Assembly: GCF_000482385.1 (NCBI RefSeq) | Contig: NZ_AXVD01000020.1 | Coordinates: 1 to 64,000 of the forward strand | Direction: 5' to 3' | Length of the DNA: 64,000 nucleotides | Source of the DNA: Nocardia sp. CNY236 | Lineage (GTDB): Bacteria; Actinomycetota; Actinomycetes; Mycobacteriales; Mycobacteriaceae | Shown here: positions 28,741 to 36,784 of the stretch, in pieces | Layout of the letters: every line of letters starts with the position of its first letter | Position numbering within the stretch: the stretch's first letter is position 1 | Program-made: the position numbers and the translations under genes | The notes under the pieces: model-generated | The model's database searches: none | Told to the model about the DNA's origin: nothing | Seen by the model: only the letters and a program-made list of their open reading frames with translations

Positions 28741-28846
28741 GGCACCAACGATCCCGCTATCTCCGGACCGGGTGAATACCGTTTCGAGTGCGGATCGAGT
28801 GCCGGTTGTGTGCGGGTCCGCTCATCTGTTCGCACTCGAAATATCC
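28741..28846 (-). promoter_or_regulatory. Promoter/operator repeat, copy A, in front of the precursor gene
   Basis: About 105 bp nearly identical, in inverted orientation, to 31072-31177. It contains three GCACTCG/CGAGTGC sites: 28785-28791, 28796-28802 and 28832-28838 (plus-strand coordinates). It ends 32 bases before the start codon of the precursor gene and presumably drives the leftward operon. Confidence 0.75.
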
Positions 28847-29095
28847 ACGTACACAACGTGAATAATGTGACGATCAAGACGATGTCGATAGCAACACTCA
28901 GCTGCGAACCGCCCGGCAGGCGATCATCTCGCCCGTTTGAGTGGTAGGGCACCTGCAGCACATTCTCTGCCACGACAGCCAGAAATTGGCACTACTTACG
29001 CACGCAGCACCCGTCAGCCTTCGGCACTGTTGCCGGTGTCAATTGACCGCAAAGCAGGTGGAGGCGGCGATACCCCAGCCAGGGGCGTGGTGGCC

Positions 29096-29677
29096 TCAGC
29101 TGTCGGATGAGATCGCAAGTGGGAGGTCGACGATAAGCACGTCGAAGCGGGGGGCGCCGTCCCAGGTGGGCTGGAGTGTGCCGACACGACGCGCTCCCCA
29201 GTGCCGGTAGATCGCATATGCCTCGTTGGTGGGATTCACCAGCCAGGTGACCCGCTGCTCGGGGCACTCCGCGAGAAGGCGTTGGTAGAGCGCGCTGGCG
29301 ATGCCGCGGCCGGTGAGTGTTTTAGCGACCATGAGTTCGCTGAGCGCGAATGTCCTGTTTCCATCCTCGGCGACGAACTCCGCGAGGGCGGGCTGTCCTG
29401 GGTCGAGGACAAGGCCGGTCCACCACGCTGTGTCGGCGGCAAGTGGCCAGCCGAATGCCTGACCGGCCGGTTCGTTGTCGATGGTGGCCAGGATCAACGA
29501 GAAGCCCGGTATGGCCGAGTAGATCTCGAACCGATCCATGAACGCTTCTGTGGACTCGAATGGACTACCGGTGGCGATGGCATCGACGTAACTGCGGGCC
29601 TGCACGTCTGCGATCGTGCTGCGGATCGCGCGGGCCTGTTCACCGGAAAACGACTGGAGAGAAACGCTTTCTGCCAT
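29096..29677 (-). CDS. GNAT family N-acetyltransferase
   Basis: A 193-residue protein starting MAESVSLQSFSGEQARAIRS after GGAGG. The GNAT fold is visible: FSLILATIDNEPAGQAFGWP, then FALSELMVAKTLTGRGIASALYQRLL, whose R/Q-x-x-G-x-G/A-like TGRGIA loop binds acetyl-CoA, then VTWLVNPTNEAYAIYRHWGARRVG. It is ten bases after the regulator stop, so cotranscribed with it. GNATs in peptide-antibiotic loci can modify the product or act as immunity (as MccE does for microcin C); here this is only a suggestion. Confidence 0.8.
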   Translation of the reverse strand: MAESVSLQSFSGEQARAIRSTIADVQARSYVDAIATGSPFESTEAFMDRFEIYSAIPGFSLILATIDNEPAGQAFGWPLAADTAWWTGLVLDPGQPALAEFVAEDGNRTFALSELMVAKTLTGRGIASALYQRLLAECPEQRVTWLVNPTNEAYAIYRHWGARRVGTLQPTWDGAPRFDVLIVDLPLAISSDS

Positions 29678-29687
29678 CGGACCTCCA

Positions 29688-31037
29688 TCAGGCTTGAACC
29701 GAGAGTTGATCGTATCGTTCCCGGAAGCCGGAATGATACGGCTTGCTTGCCGCGATACGAACCGGCTCCAACACACGCAGCGTTCGGCTGGAGGACACAC
29801 CGTCAGCGAGACTGGCGATGACATCGGTGGCTTCGGTAATTGCGTCGGTGATGTTGCCGACGTGGGCGAGGGAGCGGGCGAACCAAGCCCGGTAGTTGGC
29901 GGCGTTGCGTTGTCCGGCGCGTTCGGCAGCTACTCGCTCGAACAACTCGGTGGATTTGGAAGCATCGCCGAGGTGCGCGTTGCCGCAAGCCTCGTGGTAG
30001 CGAACTTCGTTGTGGCACATAAATTGCAGCCAATCAGGGCATTGGCTGAGAGGTTCACGATCGCAGGCGAGGTCCATCTCCCGCCATGCGGTCGCGATCG
30101 AGCGGTCGAATGCTGACCGATCGCCGAGCAAGGAATGGGCAAGCGCTTGCCGGGAGGCGATCAAGGCATGGATTCTCCCCGAGGTCCTGGGACGAGCGAG
30201 ATCAGCGGCTCTCAGCGTGGATTGCAGAGCAGAGCGGGGGTTGGCTTTCCCGCGTCCGGCCTGTGTGATGGTCTGCAGAGCCTTGTTCAGGCAGGTGTGG
30301 GCGGCCAATTCATCATCGCCGATCTCTGCGGCCATCGCCAACGCGTCGCGATAACAGGCGGTGGCGGCATCCTGCTTATCGGAGTCGTAGTACAACCAGC
30401 CGGCCATCACCGCCATATTGCCCACCGCCGAAACGAAAGCCGGTTCTGCGGCACTGGCGATGTCGTGGGTCCGCATCATCTCCTCGGCGTTCCTGAAGTC
30501 GGCATGAGCCGCTCTCGCCAGCGTGCCTACACCGACCCGCTGTTCAGCGTGGACATAGTGGTCCACACGTTCGGCGAGACGTTCGGCGTCAGTCATGCTG
30601 ATGCGGGCCGGAAAGTGCGTGATGGCGGTAAGGCCAGCCGCAGCCCCACCGATGAGCAATTGTCGCCGTTCCATATCGTCGTCGTCCTCGTCTAGTCTCG
30701 GTTCCCGGGCGACGTGGTGTGTATCGGAGATGATAGGCCCAGCGATCGACGAAACACCGGCGGACCCGCCCGGGGGAAAGAACCCCAGGGCGGCGTCTGT
30801 CTCCGCTCCCAGTGCAGCTCGCAATGCGCTGCGGTAGTCGGCGTTGGGCCAGCGCATCGTGCCACGTTCCAACCGGCCTACATAGTTGCCGGACATATCC
30901 ATCGAGATGCCTCGGGCATGAGCCCACGCATTGGCAGCCTCTGCGAGCTCATCGCGAGACATGACATGACCGGTCACGGGCGAGGCGATCGCCTGCCGGG
31001 CGGCTCGCAACCGATGGTTGGTTCCGGGTTCAGACAT
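29688..31037 (-). CDS. HTH regulator with a TPR-like C-terminal domain
   Basis: A 449-residue protein starting MSEPGTNHRLRAARQAIASP. Residues 5-85 form an XRE-like HTH (SRDELAEAANAWAHARG, SGNYVGRLERGTMRWPN). After a hydrophobic linker (RRQLLIGGAAAGLTAITHF) comes a long helical region with TPR-like repeats (AACYRDALAMAAEIGDDELAAHTCL). Such proteins control specialised metabolism loci in Actinobacteria. Its start is 34 bases from repeat copy B, so it may autoregulate and bind the GCACTCG sites of both repeats. Confidence 0.75.
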   Translation of the reverse strand: MSEPGTNHRLRAARQAIASPVTGHVMSRDELAEAANAWAHARGISMDMSGNYVGRLERGTMRWPNADYRSALRAALGAETDAALGFFPPGGSAGVSSIAGPIISDTHHVAREPRLDEDDDDMERRQLLIGGAAAGLTAITHFPARISMTDAERLAERVDHYVHAEQRVGVGTLARAAHADFRNAEEMMRTHDIASAAEPAFVSAVGNMAVMAGWLYYDSDKQDAATACYRDALAMAAEIGDDELAAHTCLNKALQTITQAGRGKANPRSALQSTLRAADLARPRTSGRIHALIASRQALAHSLLGDRSAFDRSIATAWREMDLACDREPLSQCPDWLQFMCHNEVRYHEACGNAHLGDASKSTELFERVAAERAGQRNAANYRAWFARSLAHVGNITDAITEATDVIASLADGVSSSRTLRVLEPVRIAASKPYHSGFRERYDQLSVQA

Positions 31038-31071
31038 CACCTTGATAGTCGCATGATCCACGGTGCGGGCG

Positions 31072-31177
31072 TGTCTATTTCGAGTGCCGTTCGTGAGCGG
31101 ACCCGCACACGAATGGCACTCGATCCGCACTCGAAACGGTATTCACCCGACCCGAAGATAGCGGGATCGTTGGCACC
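31072..31177 (+). promoter_or_regulatory. Promoter/operator repeat, copy B
   Basis: Inverted copy of 28741-28846 with about 90 percent identity by eye. Its motifs are CGAGTGC at 31081-31087, GCACTCG at 31116-31122 and 31127-31133. It lies between the regulator gene (minus) and the broken gene at 31291 (plus). On the plus strand it has the same orientation relative to that gene as copy A has relative to the precursor gene. Confidence 0.75.
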
Positions 31178-31290
31178 GTGGACGCCCGTTCGTGGCTGGG
31201 ACGTGGTGTGCCATCCCCGGATCCTTTCTGGGTCCGAGCCTGGGCGGGTGTACACGTCTGCACAGCAATATCACTAAGGAAGGGGCAGAT

Positions 31291-31739
31291 ATGCCCGACA
31301 GGACACCACAGGTGGACTCCCCGCACCCGAACCTGATCGGGCTGCCGAGCGCGCAGGGCTGGACCGATCAGTTCGCCGCACGCATGCCTGCCGAGCACGG
31401 ACCGTGTCGCTCGGTGACAGTTTCACTCGTGCTGTACGGCGGCTGTCGAACCGGCTCATCCCCCGACCACCGCACGACATCGATACTCGGCCTCCGGTCT
31501 GGTTTTTCCTGTATGCCGCAGCCATGGTCGATGGGCACAACCAACGCACCGATTGCAGCGACACCCAACGAGAAGAGATCGACAGGCAGATCGAGGGGCT
31601 CGCCCGCAGGATCGACACCAAGGCCACCGAGATCCTCGGCATCGTTGCCGTTTCGCCGGTCGGTGTGGGTGATCTGGTGTCACGGATGGCGGCGTGCTGG
31701 GTAGTCCACGCGCGCCCCCATATACCGAGGCCGCCCTGA
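31291..31739 (+). pseudogene. Frameshifted gene of unknown function
   Basis: ATG 31291 has AAGGAAGGGG upstream and begins MPDRTPQVDSPHPNLIGLPS. Around 31395-31410 the natural reading moves to the frame that starts with GTG 31404 (SLGDSFTRAVRRLSNRLIPR, VWFFLYAAAMVDGHNQ, then IDRQIEGLARRIDTKA and EILGIVAVSPVGVGDLVSRM) and stops at 31739. Joined, this would be about 150 residues. The original frame also stays open to 31704 but becomes less protein-like. I do not recognise the family. Insertion-element DNA begins right after it. Its promoter is the same as that of the precursor operon. A genuine overlap of two genes cannot be excluded. Confidence 0.45.
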
Positions 31740-31767
31740 TCCACCTGCTTGCCGGCGCGCGCCGGCA

Positions 31768-32896
31768 TGGGAACGTTGCTGGATATCAATCCGGCGACCC
31801 TGCGGAACTGGGTCACCCGCGCCGAGCAGAACGAGACCGGCCTTGCGGCCGAGGCGGAATCGGAGTCCGAGGAGTTGAAGGCTCTGCAGCGTGAGGTAGT
31901 CGAATTACGCAGGGCGAATGAGATTTTGCGGACAGCGAGCGCGTTTTTCGCGGCGGCGGAGGTCGACCGCCGACTGCGGTGATCGTCGACTACATCGACG
32001 AACACAACGACAAGTTCGGAGACGACCCGATCTGCCGTGTGCTGACCGAGCACGGCCTGCAGATCGCCCCGTCCACCTACTGCGCCGCCAATCAGCGCGG
32101 CATCAGCGACGCCACCTGGGCAGATGCCCATAACGCGAACGCGTTGTTCGATCTGTGGCGCAGCAACCGATGCCTGTACGGGGTGCGCAAACTCTGGCAC
32201 ACCGCCCGCCGGGCCGGCCACGATATCGGCCGCGATCAAGTAGCGCGGCTGATGCGGTTGACCGGGATCGACGGAATCGTGTGTGGGCGACGTACCACGA
32301 AGACCACCGAACCCGGTCCCGCGACGGCGCCGCGGCATCCGGACCTGATCGGGCGGGCATGGTCGTCCGGATCAGTGGTGGGTCGCCGATTTCACCTACT
32401 GTTGGACTCTGGCCGGGTTCTGCTACACCGCGTTCTGTGTGGACGTGTATTCGCGGCGGATCCTGGGCTGGCGGGTGATGTCGGTGAAGACGACACCGTT
32501 GGTGACCTCGGTGCTCGAACAAGCGCTGTTCACCCGACGTAGAACCGATTTCCGTTTCACTGCAACGGGATTGATACATCATTCCGATGCGGGGTCGCAG
32601 TATTACGTCACTGGCCTTCACCGAGGCATTGCGGGATTCGGGTATCGCTGGATCCATAGGCAGGGTTGGGGATGCGCTCGATAATGCGCTCATGGAAATC
32701 GGCGATCGGGCTCTACAAAACCGAGCTGATCGACCGGAATCCGGTCCACTCCGGTCGAGCTGAGTTGGAGCGGGAAACCGCGTCCTGGGTGCACTGGTAC
32801 AGCACCGCGCGCCTACATTCCGCGATCGGATATCGGCCACCGGTCGAATACGAACACCTCTACCATCAACAGACCATCGCGGCCGAGGTGGCCTGA
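31768..32896 (+). pseudogene. IS3-family transposase remnant (OrfA part plus OrfB)
   Basis: OrfA survives from a point reading [20 protein letters not shown] to its stop at 31982, including the leucine-zipper-like part ([20 protein letters not shown]). OrfB begins about 31979 (VDYIDEHNDKFGDDPICRVL, GVRKLWHTARRAG, VARLMRLTGIDG), then at least three frameshifts (near 32360, 32610 and 32690) split the DDE core: DFTYCWTLAGF and CVDVYSRRILGWRV, GLIHHSDAGSQY, and then DALDNALM, ending GLYKTELI...RLHSAIGYRPPVEYE at 32896. It is inactive. The left end is missing. Confidence 0.8.
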
Positions 32897-33159
32897 ACTC
32901 GAGTCTCCACCGGGTCCAGGACGGTTCACTAGCAGGTGTTTCGACGTCTCGGTGACCCGATCACACTCCAGATAGTTGCCGACGCAATTACTGCGGTCAC
33001 TACTCGCACAAACGTCGCATCGCCATCACACCGATCCATTCGCCGATCGGTTCCGCTTCGACTGCTATGTTGGCCAGCAAATTGCCTATAACCGCGCGAC
33101 GGCGCACGCCTCGGTACACCCGCATCGCGCCGCCAACGGGATATGCGAGGAGTCGCGCC

Positions 33160-34581
33160 ATGTACTACGAACTGACCGAGGAAGCGCTCACCGTCGGCGC
33201 ACGCACCCTACGTCGCATCCGCGCGACCGAGGACCTACCGTGCCACGACGTCCACGCCGGTGAAATCGGCGGCTGGATCGAGCACGAGGGCAATCTGAGC
33301 GAGCACGCGTGGGTGTCCGGAAATGCCGTGGTTACCGGTGACGCGCAGGTATGCGATGGGGCCCAGGTGTTCGGGAATGCTCGAATATCCGGAAATGCTC
33401 GCATTGGCGGCAATGCTCAGGTTTCGGAAAATGCGCAGATATACGGACACGCCGAGGTGTCGGCAGAAGCACGGGTTTTCGGTGACGCAAAAGTATTCGG
33501 GAATGCGAAGCTTGCCGGGAACGCGTGGGTCTCCAGGGGCGCCCAAGTGTGCGAAGAAGCACTGGTCTCCGACGGTGCGAGGATTAGTGGAAATGCGCAG
33601 GTACACGGGCATGCTCGAGTAGCGGGCGACGCGAAGGTGTACGGCGACGCGCAAGTATGCGGCGACGCGCAGGTATACGGCGATGCGCAAGTGTCGGGCG
33701 ACGCGTGGGTTTTCGGTGATGCCCGGGTATCCGGATACACCGCGCTGACCGGCGATGCGCACCCGAACGGAAGCGCGCCCGCAGACGAGAAAACGGTGAC
33801 AGGGCATTTCGAAATCACCGACCAGACGCGCACGGTGGCCGGGCATGTCGTGCGCCGCATCCGCGCGACCAGAGATCTACCGGGCCACGGTGTCCGAGCC
33901 GGTGAAATCGGCGGCTGGATCGAGCACCACGGCAACCTCGCTGGGCATGCGTGGGTATCGGACGATGCCACTGTTTTCGATGCCGCGAAGGTGTCCGGGA
34001 ACGCCCGGGCCGCTGGAAACGCCCGGGTGTCCGGGAACGCGTGGGTGTGTGAGGGGGCCAAGGTATTCGAGGATGCACAGATCACCGGCAATGCTCGCAT
34101 GTCCGGGAACGCTCGGGCATCCGGGAACTGTCTGGTATCCGGAGACGCGCTCATATCGGGGGATGCGCAGATATACGGGGACGCGACGGTGTCCGAACAC
34201 GCGTGGGTGGCAGAGAGCGTCTGTGTATTCGATGCCGCACAGGTACTGGGGGACGCGCAAATATACGGGAACGCACAGGTATCCGGGCACGCGCACCTAT
34301 CCGACAACGCGGAAGTCGGTGATTACGCCCTGACGTCCGGCAATGCCCGGGTGTCCGGCGACGCACAGGTATTCGGCGATGCACAGGTGTACGGGGACGC
34401 GCAGGTGTACGGGCACACACAGGTGTACGAGGCCGCGAACGTATACGGGGCGGCGAACGTGCATGGGGATGCACGGGTGTCAGGGAATGCCAGGGTATCC
34501 GGCGACGCACAGGTATTCGGCGATGCACAGGTGTCCGGGAGCGCTCGGGTAGCCGCAGGTCGCGTCACCGACTGGGGATGA
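33160..34581 (+). CDS. Left-handed beta-helix (hexapeptide repeat) protein, internally duplicated, YdcK-like
   Basis: A 473-residue protein starting MYYELTEEALTVGARTLRRI after GAGGAG. It has two modules. Each begins with a head RRIRAT-x-DLP-x-H-x-V-x-AGEIGGWIEH-x-GNL, near residues 18-48 and 231-261, followed by dozens of hexapeptide turns of the type G-(N/D)-A-(Q/R)-(V/I)-(Y/F/S). That is the left-handed parallel beta-helix fold; the head is typical of YdcK and of many prophage-encoded relatives. The heads share 30 identical bases. The turn region is a DNA repeat of about 18 bases. No transferase active site can be named; a structural or surface role is as likely. It follows the IS3 remnant. 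Confidence 0.75.
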   Translation: MYYELTEEALTVGARTLRRIRATEDLPCHDVHAGEIGGWIEHEGNLSEHAWVSGNAVVTGDAQVCDGAQVFGNARISGNARIGGNAQVSENAQIYGHAEVSAEARVFGDAKVFGNAKLAGNAWVSRGAQVCEEALVSDGARISGNAQVHGHARVAGDAKVYGDAQVCGDAQVYGDAQVSGDAWVFGDARVSGYTALTGDAHPNGSAPADEKTVTGHFEITDQTRTVAGHVVRRIRATRDLPGHGVRAGEIGGWIEHHGNLAGHAWVSDDATVFDAAKVSGNARAAGNARVSGNAWVCEGAKVFEDAQITGNARMSGNARASGNCLVSGDALISGDAQIYGDATVSEHAWVAESVCVFDAAQVLGDAQIYGNAQVSGHAHLSDNAEVGDYALTSGNARVSGDAQVFGDAQVYGDAQVYGHTQVYEAANVYGAANVHGDARVSGNARVSGDAQVFGDAQVSGSARVAAGRVTDWG

Positions 34582-35385
34582 GCGAGCACGGACCGTGACC
34601 CGGTGAGCTGGCACCGGGCTGCCATACCGGAACCCCACAATCCCATCCATCGACGTCTCCATCCCCGCATCCCGGGTGTCACATTTGCGCTACCAGAACC
34701 AGCGCACATCAAAATGAAGCATCATCGTTTCACCAGGGCGGCGGCCCGAGGCGAAGGCGGTCCGATGCACAAGACCTGCGCTTTCCTCAGAGCACGCAAA
34801 GTCCTAATTGAGACGCTATTACCCGTCGGAACGCGATGCATGCCAGCAAAACCACAGAAAATTTTTGTGACCTGCGACACACATATACAGCCAGCAAACT
34901 CCCTGCACAGAGCGGGTTTCAGAGCGCTCGCTTCAGGCAATCCAAGATCATCCCAACCGGGCATTCACTACTTGTTCACCATGCTGTAACCAAGTGTGAC
35001 CATTCTGCAATCAGGTCAATGAAATGACCTGCAATTCGGTCGATACGAAGAGTCACAGACGACAGTTCGATAACGATCGGCCGGATGGAGGCTAGCTAGG
35101 CGGTCGACGGAGCGGCATCTAGCAACGGATGCGCAATCTCCATTCTTCCGCCTGTCTCTCCGCACCGATGCGGAATCCTGCGCGACGCCGCGGCCGAGGC
35201 CATCGAGGGCGATCCGGCACTACGCGAGAGGCGCCGTCGCGATCCGGGGACACGGGCGTCCCCCGACAACAGACCACATAACAGCACATGGCCGATTTCG
35301 ACGGACGCGACCAGCGTACGCCGCCGGATCCGTGCTGCTCGATGCGGCCGGACCGCACAGTCCCCGATCAAGGAATCAACTCGCA
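34582..35385. other. Gap without a recognised gene
   Basis: About 800 bases, less GC-rich than the surroundings between 34780 and 35040. Frames here are not protein-like. CAGGTCA at 35012-35018 and TGACCTG at 35025-35031 form a perfect 7-bp hairpin or operator with a six-base centre. The right end should hold the promoter of the transglycosylase gene. Confidence 0.4.
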
Positions 35386-36063
35386 ATGGCTGACCGACGC
35401 CTTCCCTCCCTTCGCCGCCCCTCCGTTCGCGAAACCATCGCCATCGCTTTCGCCGCTGCCGGTGTGGTGGCCGTCGCCGCATCCTCCGCGGTGTCCATGA
35501 CCGACAACAGCGCGCCGTCTCGCGTTGCCATGGTGGCCGAGCAACTGCCCGCCGCCGAGACCTCCGCGCCCGTGGCCGATCCTGTGGCCGAAGCAGCCCC
35601 CATGCCGATCCCAGTTCCCGCCCCGGTTCTGCCGCCCATCCCGGCCCCGGCCCTGCCGCCCATCCCGGCCCCGGCCCTGCCGCCCATCCCGGCCCTGCCA
35701 CCTGTACCGGCCCCGATGCCTGCCCCTGCCCCTCCGGTCTATGCCGACAACCTGGATGGCTGGATCCGTCAGGCTCTCGACGTCATGCAGGCGAGAAGCA
35801 TTCCGGGCAGCTACGACGGTCTACACCGCAACATCATGCGCGAGTCGAGCGGCAATCCGAGGGCCATCAACCTGTGGGATTCCAACGCCGCTGCGGGGAC
35901 ACCGTCCAAGGGACTGCTGCAGGTGATCGACCCGACCTTCCAGGCCTACCATGTCGAGGGCACTTCCTGGGACATCTATGATCCGGTCGCCAATATCGCC
36001 GCCGCTTGCAACTACGCCGCGGCCCGCTACGGGTCGATGGACAACGTCAACGGCGCATACTGA
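35386..36063 (+). CDS. Exported lytic transglycosylase (SLT domain)
   Basis: A 225-residue protein starting MADRRLPSLRRPSVRETIAI with AAGGA upstream. A basic N-terminus and membrane helix (IAIAFAAAGVVAVAASS) are followed by a Pro/Ala linker in which a 24-base DNA unit (encoding PIPAPALP) is repeated about three times. From about residue 120 comes the SLT domain: IMRESSGNPRAINLWDSN with the catalytic Glu in RESSGNP, GLLQVIDPTFQAY and ANIAAACNYAAARYG. It would cleave peptidoglycan glycan strands outside the membrane. Similar small proteins occur in Nocardia genomes and actinophages. Confidence 0.8.
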   Translation: MADRRLPSLRRPSVRETIAIAFAAAGVVAVAASSAVSMTDNSAPSRVAMVAEQLPAAETSAPVADPVAEAAPMPIPVPAPVLPPIPAPALPPIPAPALPPIPALPPVPAPMPAPAPPVYADNLDGWIRQALDVMQARSIPGSYDGLHRNIMRESSGNPRAINLWDSNAAAGTPSKGLLQVIDPTFQAYHVEGTSWDIYDPVANIAAACNYAAARYGSMDNVNGAY

Positions 36064-36108
36064 GGTTTCAGGTTCCCTGCACCCGCAGGCTTCGAATACG
36101 CACTCGTG

Positions 36109-36143
36109 TGTCGGTCCCCGCAGCCCGTCTGCGGGGACCGACA
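36109..36143 (+). terminator. Terminator after the transglycosylase gene
   Basis: A perfect 15-bp stem, TGTCGGTCCCCGCAG with its complement, around a five-base loop, 45 bases after the stop codon, followed by a short T-rich stretch. Confidence 0.8.
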
Positions 36144-36784
36144 CATTTCGCGTGCACCTCATCGTGGCGAGCGCGACGTCGCGGTCACCGAATGGTTGAC
36201 GGACATCGCCTCGACGCGCTTGCCGCGGCATGGATCGAGCCGATACCAGCCGCCCGTAGGGAATTGTGTGTCTTCTCACGTCGCGAACTCCTATGTCCAG
36301 TGCCGAATTGGCACGAGCACGGCGTTGGCGCGACCACGACGAAGGAACATGCCGTCGTGCGCTGCGGGTGCAGACATCCGGGATCGGAAACCACCGACCG
36401 CTCGGGAATCGGTCGCTGGTGAACGCGCACTCACTGGCGAATTCGCGTCTCTGCCGCGAACGATGATCGGCGAAAGGTGCGCTTCGCCGTAGCCACGGGA
36501 ACGAGCACAGCTCGTGACATCATAGTCGTTGCACGGCTGAGGTATTCGGCACAACGAGGATTCGCTTTGACAGCCTTCGTTGCGCTGATCGATGGTGAGG
36601 ACGCCGCATCGTGCGGCAGTTCGGTCGACTCCAGCGGAGGCAACTTGCGCGAACACATGACACGAAATCTGTCCGAAACTCCAGCAGCGGTGCTCACCGA
36701 ACTCCGTATCGACACACCAGAGCGGGCTGGTCGGACAACTCCCTCGACGACGCGGCGAATCCGACGTTCGACGAAGGCGGTGGT
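36144..36784. other. Gap without a recognised gene
   Basis: Frames here are not protein-like and have no usable ribosome binding sites. Nothing further seen. Confidence 0.4.

Noticed and set aside
28623..28973. A longer, 116-codon reading of the precursor peptide gene
   Set aside because: The extra N-terminal part lies within the repeated promoter region and is not protein-like. The strong binding site is at the inner ATG.
31274..32338. A 354-codon minus-strand frame
   Set aside because: It runs across the junction between the broken gene and the IS3 remnant and has no protein-like motif, so it cannot be an original gene.
33235..34307. Long minus-strand frames opposite the beta-helix gene
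   Set aside because: They are Cys/Thr/Pro or Arg/Pro low-complexity translations of the 18-base repeat.
33300..34560. A possible CRISPR array
   Set aside because: The repeats are short, contiguous, imperfect and in frame with a hexapeptide pattern; there are no spacers and no cas genes.
34603..34989. A 128-codon plus-strand frame
   Set aside because: No binding site, composition unlike proteins of this organism, and no recognisable motif.
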